Shown in pieces: positions 29,311-33,144 of a stretch of DNA of 33,144 bases. The DNA comes from an uncultured Eubacteriales bacterium (GTDB taxonomy: Bacteria; Bacillota; Clostridia; Oscillospirales; CAG-272): assembly GCA_900548735.1 (NCBI GenBank), contig URMC01000008.1, forward strand, positions 1 through 33,144, in the 5' to 3' direction. Within the stretch, counting starts at the first letter, position 1; each line of letters opens with the position of its first letter. The position numbers and the translations under genes were made by a program. A model generated the notes under the pieces. It saw only the letters and a program-made list of their open reading frames with translations, did no database searches and was not told where the DNA came from.

Positions 29311-30405
29311 TTATTTCGGGTTTGCGGCGGCAAATGCCTTCATGAAAGCCACCAGCTTTTCCACGCCCTCGCGCGGCATGGCATTGTAAATGGATGCCCG
29401 CATTCCGCCGACCGAGCGGTGCCCCTTGAGGTTTTTCAGCCCCACCGCGCCCGCCTCGGCGGCAAATTTCCTGTCCAGTTCCGCGTTCCCTGTTACAAAG
29501 GTCACATTCATCATAGAGCGGCTGGATTTTTCCACGGGGGCAATGTAGTAATCCTGCGAGTCAAGGAAGCTGTAAAGCAACCCTGCCTTTTCTTCGTTGC
29601 GCCGCTTCATTTCCTCCAGCCCGCCGATGGAAAGCAACCATTCATACACCAGTTTTGCCATGTAAATCGCATAACAAGGCGGGGTGTTGTACATGGAGCC
29701 GTTCTCCGCCATCCGTTTCCACTCCAGCATGGTCGGCATCTCCGGCTTTGCAAAATCCAACAGATCCTCCCGCACAATGACCACCGTCAGCCCTGCCGGC
29801 GCCATGTTTTTCTGCGCGCCTGCATAAATCACCCCAAACCGACTGACATCCACCGGCTCCGACAGAATACAGGAGGACATATCCGCCACCAGCGGGATAT
29901 CGCCCGTGTCCGGCACTGCCGGAAATTTCGTACCGTATATGGTATTGTTATAACAGATATGCACATATGCCGCCCCCGGGCGGAACATCTCCTTTTTCAG
30001 CGCGGGAACATGGCTGAAATGATCCTCCTTGGAGGATGCCGCCACCATCGCGTCAAACCCGAGTTTCTTTGCCTCCTCATACGCCTTGGTGGAAAACTGC
30101 CCGGAAAGCACGTAATCCGCTTTTCCGGTTCTGCCGATGAGATTGAGCGGCACCGCCGCAAACTGGGTGGAAGCACCGCCCTGCAAAAACAGCACCCTGT
30201 AGTTTTCGGGGATCTGCATCAGCGCCCGCAGTTTTACCTCCGCGTCACGGATGATCGGCTCAAAATCCGAAGAGCGGTGAGACATTTCCATCACCGACAT
30301 GCCGCTCTCCCCATAGCAGACCAGCTCCGCCGCCGCCCTCTCCAGTACCGGCAGCGGCAGCATGGAGGGTCCTGCCGAAAAATTGAATACGCGTTCCTGA
30401 CCCAT
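29311..30405 (-). CDS. serC: Phosphoserine aminotransferase
   Basis: A 364-aa fold-type I PLP enzyme that converts 3-phosphohydroxypyruvate and glutamate to phosphoserine and 2-oxoglutarate. It opens with ERVFNFSAGPSMLPLPVLE, the SerC signature. The PLP lysine is Lys199 in YAGAQKNMAPAG. Other family parts are QGGASTQFAAVPLNL, CYNNTIYGT, DMSSCILSEPVDVS and HRSVGGMRASIYNAMP. The start ATG 30405 has GGAGG 10 nt upstream; the longer frame runs through the promoter. It forms an operon with serA. Confidence 0.96.
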   Translation of the reverse strand: MGQERVFNFSAGPSMLPLPVLERAAAELVCYGESGMSVMEMSHRSSDFEPIIRDAEVKLRALMQIPENYRVLFLQGGASTQFAAVPLNLIGRTGKADYVLSGQFSTKAYEEAKKLGFDAMVAASSKEDHFSHVPALKKEMFRPGAAYVHICYNNTIYGTKFPAVPDTGDIPLVADMSSCILSEPVDVSRFGVIYAGAQKNMAPAGLTVVIVREDLLDFAKPEMPTMLEWKRMAENGSMYNTPPCYAIYMAKLVYEWLLSIGGLEEMKRRNEEKAGLLYSFLDSQDYYIAPVEKSSRSMMNVTFVTGNAELDRKFAAEAGAVGLKNLKGHRSVGGMRASIYNAMPREGVEKLVAFMKAFAAANPK

Positions 30406-30439
30406 TGTCAAAGCACCTCCGAAATCATGAATTGAAACA

Positions 30440-30468
30440 ATTATAATACAAAGTTTCTTTTTTGTCAA
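30440..30468 (-). promoter_or_regulatory. Perfect consensus promoter of serC-serA
   Basis: On the minus strand TTGACA (30463-30468), exactly 17 bp, TATAAT (30440-30445), 34 bp upstream of the serC ATG. Both hexamers match the sigma-70/sigma-A consensus fully. Confidence 0.93.
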
Positions 30469-30537
30469 GGGAATCCGTTGAAATCCTTAAATTTCAGGCG
30501 TATATATGCAATTTGAGAGGTTTTGTTATTCAAAATA

Positions 30538-30568
30538 GCAGGAGGGCAACCTTCCGTTGCCCTCCTGC
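30538..30568 (-). terminator. Terminator at the end of the phage-like gene block
   Basis: A perfect 13-bp stem (GCAGGAGGGCAAC at 30538-30550 with 30556-30568) with a CTTCC loop. On the minus strand it is followed by TATTTTGAATAAC. It separates the phage-like genes from the serC promoter. Confidence 0.8.
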
Positions 30569-30579
30569 CCGGCTGAACG

Positions 30580-30918
30580 TTATTTCGCGTTGACCTGTTT
30601 GGAAAAGGCGATATCCTCCTCCACCTGCCGGCGGCATTTTTCCGCGTCAAAGGGCAAGCCCTGTTCCGCCGTAAAAATACTCAGCTTTTCCAGCACAAAG
30701 GAAAGCTTCTCCGCGGAGCTGAGCTCCGGCATCGCCTCTGCTTCCATCTCAAACTGCCGTGCCGCCTCCAGAATCCGAAGCCAGCCATGTACATCGCGCC
30801 CTTTGCCGGAGCGGATGTACTCATAGAGATTGTATGCAAGCCCCACAAGATTGATGATAATACCCAGTAAAAGGGTAATCGCCTGCGGGTTTTCCGTGAA
30901 CCATTTCATGAACTGCAT
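30580..30918 (-). CDS. Small membrane protein, holin-like (phage block)
   Basis: A 112-aa protein with one hydrophobic helix near the N-terminus (residues about 13-33, AITLLLGIIINLVGLAYNLYE), then a charged helical tail (WLRILEAARQFEMEAEAMPEL; SSAEKLSFVLEKLSIFTAEQG; LPFDAEKCRRQVEEDI). A single helix followed by amphipathic, charged helices ending in a short 'xxGhxhDxExhxxxhExxI' pattern resembles LLH-type phage holins. The match is by architecture only. ATG 30918 follows GAGGAAAAGAA. It is the last gene of the phage-like block and is followed by a terminator. If it is not a holin, it is an unrecognised membrane protein. Confidence 0.5.
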   Translation of the reverse strand: MQFMKWFTENPQAITLLLGIIINLVGLAYNLYEYIRSGKGRDVHGWLRILEAARQFEMEAEAMPELSSAEKLSFVLEKLSIFTAEQGLPFDAEKCRRQVEEDIAFSKQVNAK

Positions 30919-30980
30919 TTCTTTTCCTCACTTTCGTCCGGAAAGGAGAAGCACCGGAGTGAAAAAAGCAGAAAAACGCG

Positions 30981-31322
30981 TCACATCCTGCCGCCTTTTG
31001 TGCGGTGATACCACTTGGCAAAGTCCTCGTACGCCTCCTTGAAAATCGCGGCGGACATCTGATATGCGCCAGCGTCCTTGGCGGCATAGTCGATCATTTT
31101 CATCAGATACGTCCAATACACGCGGTCATACGGCGCGGGGGCAAAAAGACGAAGGATCTGCGGGGTATGCTCATTGAACACCGGAATTTTTTCCGGCGCC
31201 AGCCCCGCAATTTCGGCAAGGATTCTGCCCTCCAACTCCGTAAGCCAGCGGATCTTGATGGCTTCTGTCAGTTGGTTTTTGCGCAGGGCGTCCGCCGTTT
31301 GCAAAGCTTCCGCAATCGTCAT
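30981..31322 (-). CDS. Phage head-tail connector-like protein
   Basis: A 113-aa protein resembling clostridial phage head-completion/connector proteins encoded just after the capsid gene. Recognisable parts are MTIAEALQTADALRKNQLTEAIKIRWL, TELEGRILAEI, and the C-terminal APYDRVYWTYLMKMIDYAAKD followed by AAIFKEAYEDFAKWYHRTKG. It is about 10 aa shorter than typical members in the middle region. ATG 31322 overlaps the stop of the upstream gene (ATGA); the longer open frame upstream is not protein-like. In a phage it would join portal/capsid to the tail. Confidence 0.7.
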   Translation of the reverse strand: MTIAEALQTADALRKNQLTEAIKIRWLTELEGRILAEIAGLAPEKIPVFNEHTPQILRLFAPAPYDRVYWTYLMKMIDYAAKDAGAYQMSAAIFKEAYEDFAKWYHRTKGGRM

Positions 31323-31744
31323 ACCGCATCCCCCGTGGCGCGGCGTCTGGTTTCGTCGGCAAAGCGCACCGCTTCGCGCTCCATCAGTTCCGCCGTGCGC
31401 AGATCCTGAATTTCGGATTGATCCAGCAAAAGGGCAAATTTGCGGCGGATGCGCGTCCATACCCCGCGCCGGATCACACAGTTTTTGCCGTTGATGGCAA
31501 CATACACGTCATCCTTGTATTTTTCGTTGTCCTTGAACAGGCGCACCTCCACATATTCGTTGAGGTATGCCTCCTGGCGCTTCAGAAAATCACGGAACTG
31601 CCCTTTGTCCTCAAACAGGCGGCTCTTCTTTTCCGCCCCCTCCAGCTCCGCAATCCGCTCTTCATACGCCGCCTGCATCTCCGCCATTTTCCGTTGCAGC
31701 TCCGCCAGCGTCGGCATGTTTTGCTGTTTGCTCTGTTTTTCCAT
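31319..31744 (-). CDS. Phage structural protein (coiled coil plus 'VAINGKNCVIRRG' beta domain)
   Basis: A 141-aa protein. Residues about 10-45 are a predicted coiled coil (TLAELQRKMAEMQAAYEERI). Residues about 75-105 contain DDVYVAINGKNCVIRRGVW, a short beta unit found in small phage proteins encoded next to capsid genes (often '..VxVNGxxxxIxRGxxVxVP'). The rest is helical. ATG 31744 has AAGGAG 4-5 nt upstream; an ATG at 31786 lies inside the preceding hairpin. It may be a head decoration or scaffold-type protein. It overlaps the connector gene by 4 bp. Confidence 0.65.
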   Translation of the reverse strand: MEKQSKQQNMPTLAELQRKMAEMQAAYEERIAELEGAEKKSRLFEDKGQFRDFLKRQEAYLNEYVEVRLFKDNEKYKDDVYVAINGKNCVIRRGVWTRIRRKFALLLDQSEIQDLRTAELMEREAVRFADETRRRATGDAV

Positions 31745-31759
31745 ACTTCTCCTTTCCAT

Positions 31760-31818
31760 GGCACTGCCGTCAGTGTTCAACGTCAAGGACGTTTTGAAAC
31801 ATCCCTGACGGCAGTGCC
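31760..31818. other. Long imperfect hairpin between the capsid gene and the next phage gene
   Basis: A perfect 14-bp outer stem (GGCACTGCCGTCAG at 31760-31773 with 31805-31818) encloses a second inner stem (CAACGTC / GACGTTT). There is no T-run after it on the minus strand, and it ends about 10 nt before the SD of the 141-aa gene. It may be an mRNA stabiliser for the abundant capsid transcript. Confidence 0.65.
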
Positions 31819-31833
31819 GGGTTTTATCCGATC

Positions 31834-33144
31834 TTAGTTTTCGCCCGCCTCAAAGGTAGAGGCAGTTTCAATGCGCACCATAAACGCTTCCACAAGGCGC
31901 GCCGCCGCTTTGGTCGCTTTCCAGCCCACCGTGGCGCGCTGGTTCAGCGGGTCTGCCGTGCCGGCGGAGCCCAACTGCTTGACGATGTGCTGAAGCCCGC
32001 CGCCCTGCAGTTCGGTCGTGCCATAGGCGTTGTCGCCCATCACCAGCGTAACATATACGTCGCGCCCGGCAAGCCCGGCTTCGCCGGGATACAGCATGTC
32101 GCCCTCGGCGGTAGTCACTGCGGTACTGCCGGTGCCGCCCGCAAGCAGCTCCCGGTCAAAGTACAGATAGTTGGCACCGGAGGCACTGTAGGTCGCGCCG
32201 GTCACCACGGCGTACTGCCAGGAGGATTCCGACGCGTCAAAGAAGAGCACGGAACGCCCCACCATGGAGGGAGCCGCTTTCACGCCCTCTGCGGCGGAGC
32301 CGATCTTCAACCGGTATTTGGAGCCGGTGCCGTATCCGTCGGTCGCTGTGCCGGCCGCGCTCAGCGTTTCGTATGCGCCGGTAAGGCAGGAAATGGTACG
32401 GGAGGTGGCGGTCAGATCGGGCGCGTGAATCACCTTTGCCTCAGTGGACTCCACAAACCGCACACCCTCGATCATACCGATCTCGCCCTCATACAGCGCC
32501 TTGGTGTCGCTGTACTGGTGCGGGTACTTCCAGTTGGGGTCGTTGGTCAGGTCATATGCGCAGTCCGGGTGGATGATGCAGGCGTAGGAGCCGTTGATCT
32601 TCTCGGCGTTCTGATTTTTCAGAAACCGCACGGCGCGCTTGATACAATCCACGCTCATATAGTGATTGCCGCTTGCCTCCCCGCCGACCAGCAGGTAACG
32701 CGCGGGCACCGCGTCGGCGCCGTACTGTACGTTGGTACCGCCGCAAAGCACCTCACGGGTAATGGTATCCAGCGTTCTGCCCGCCTGAGAGCCGAGCAGT
32801 TTGGTCGCCATCACCAGGTTGTTGTCGATTGCGGAGAGCAACAGCAGGTCGGAAAGCTCCACATACCCGCCGTACTGGTGCACCGTTGCCTCTACGGAGC
32901 CCATATTCAGGCTCTGCCCGGTGGGGGTCACGCCCTCGGAGAGTGCGGAAGTGAGCTTCGGCAGCGGATCGTATTTGCGGAAGCGGATGGTCTTGCCGCC
33001 GTGCTTCGGAATGGGGTGCTTCTGCGCAAACTGATCATGGATCAGATTCGGCTCCGCGTTGTCAATGAGATAGTCCGAGTAGTAAACGCGCATCTCCTCG
33101 GAGAGTCCTTCTCCCTCGGAAAAGGGCGCGTTTGCGCCGGTAGT
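31834..33144 (-). CDS. Major capsid protein, N4-gp56 family (5' end outside the window)
   Basis: At least 436 codons of a phage major capsid protein. The frame is open to the right edge: the 17 codons before ATG 33093 read TTGANAPFSEGEGLSEE, which fits the family N-terminus, so the gene starts beyond the window. Family hallmarks are NAEPNLIHDQFAQKHPIPK, GGKTIRFRKYDPLPK, SEGVTPTGQSLNMGSVEATV, QYGGYVELSDLL, and 'TREVLCGGTNVQYGAD'. The C-terminal half has an AGTADPLNQRATVGWKATKAA segment and ends TASTFEAGEN. It would form the HK97-like shell. It is followed by two small head genes, marking a prophage or phage-derived block. Confidence 0.9.
   Translation of the reverse strand, partial: TTGANAPFSEGEGLSEEMRVYYSDYLIDNAEPNLIHDQFAQKHPIPKHGGKTIRFRKYDPLPKLTSALSEGVTPTGQSLNMGSVEATVHQYGGYVELSDLLLLSAIDNNLVMATKLLGSQAGRTLDTITREVLCGGTNVQYGADAVPARYLLVGGEASGNHYMSVDCIKRAVRFLKNQNAEKINGSYACIIHPDCAYDLTNDPNWKYPHQYSDTKALYEGEIGMIEGVRFVESTEAKVIHAPDLTATSRTISCLTGAYETLSAAGTATDGYGTGSKYRLKIGSAAEGVKAAPSMVGRSVLFFDASESSWQYAVVTGATYSASGANYLYFDRELLAGGTGSTAVTTAEGDMLYPGEAGLAGRDVYVTLVMGDNAYGTTELQGGGLQHIVKQLGSAGTADPLNQRATVGWKATKAAARLVEAFMVRIETASTFEAGEN

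Noticed and set aside
1..33144. tRNA, rRNA or known riboswitch sequences
   Set aside because: Scanning by eye found no cloverleaf, GTTCRA-type T-arm context or recognisable riboswitch core. A covariance-model search would be needed to exclude them fully.

Overview
The window looks like a chromosomal segment of a GC-rich, Gram-positive gut-type clostridium (Oscillospirales / Oscillospiraceae-like). Supporting signs are acetate kinase next to tmcAL, a serC-serA pair, an SDR-type uxuA/uxuB hexuronate operon, clostridial-type CNNM/CBS membrane proteins, strong AGGAGG ribosome binding sites, several near-consensus sigma-70-type promoters, and a clostridial-type phage head module. This taxonomic call is inference; no rRNA or other marker gene is present, and I saw no tRNA or CRISPR array.

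Region 1 (1-8442, + strand) is a compact lipid or polyketide biosynthesis operon. It holds the 3' part of a ketosynthase-like protein that has lost both active-site histidines (chain-length-factor-like), then fabG, fabZ and fabD with overlapping stops and starts. A biotin-dependent carboxyl-transfer module follows: a 12S/MmdA-like carboxyltransferase, a 63-aa small subunit, a biotin carrier and a 5S/OadA-like carboxyltransferase. A flavodoxin-fold reductase and a divergent plsX close the operon. No biotin carboxylase is visible, so the module could make malonyl-CoA by transcarboxylation from oxaloacetate. A 286-bp MITE-like palindromic element sits between the 12S gene and the small subunit. 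It appears to have inserted exactly at the TA of a stop codon.

Region 2 (8443-13538) has a DtxR-like regulator and two CNNM/HlyC-CorC membrane proteins in one leftward operon. A roughly 700-bp gene-free stretch full of short repeats follows, then tmcAL. Region 3 (13539-16700) has divergent ackA with a clear promoter, then gpmI and a strong terminator.

Region 4 (16777-24900) is a leftward hexuronate-type operon (uxuA, SDR uxuB, two TIM-barrel isomerase-like proteins, a Gfo/Idh/MocA oxidoreductase), with a divergent AraC/cupin regulator. Downstream of the regulator, behind its own promoter, are two tandemly duplicated PHP-domain phosphoesterases (about 72% identical by ungapped hand count) and a metallo-beta-lactamase-fold hydrolase.

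Region 5 (24900-30470, - strand) has prfB (no programmed frameshift, TTG start) with a small acidic membrane protein and an exported transglutaminase-like protein. Upstream of these is a serC-serA serine biosynthesis operon with a perfect consensus promoter. Region 6 (30538-33144, - strand) is the edge of a prophage or phage remnant: an N4-gp56-type major capsid protein that runs off the window, two small head proteins, and a holin-like membrane protein ending at a terminator just upstream of the serC promoter.
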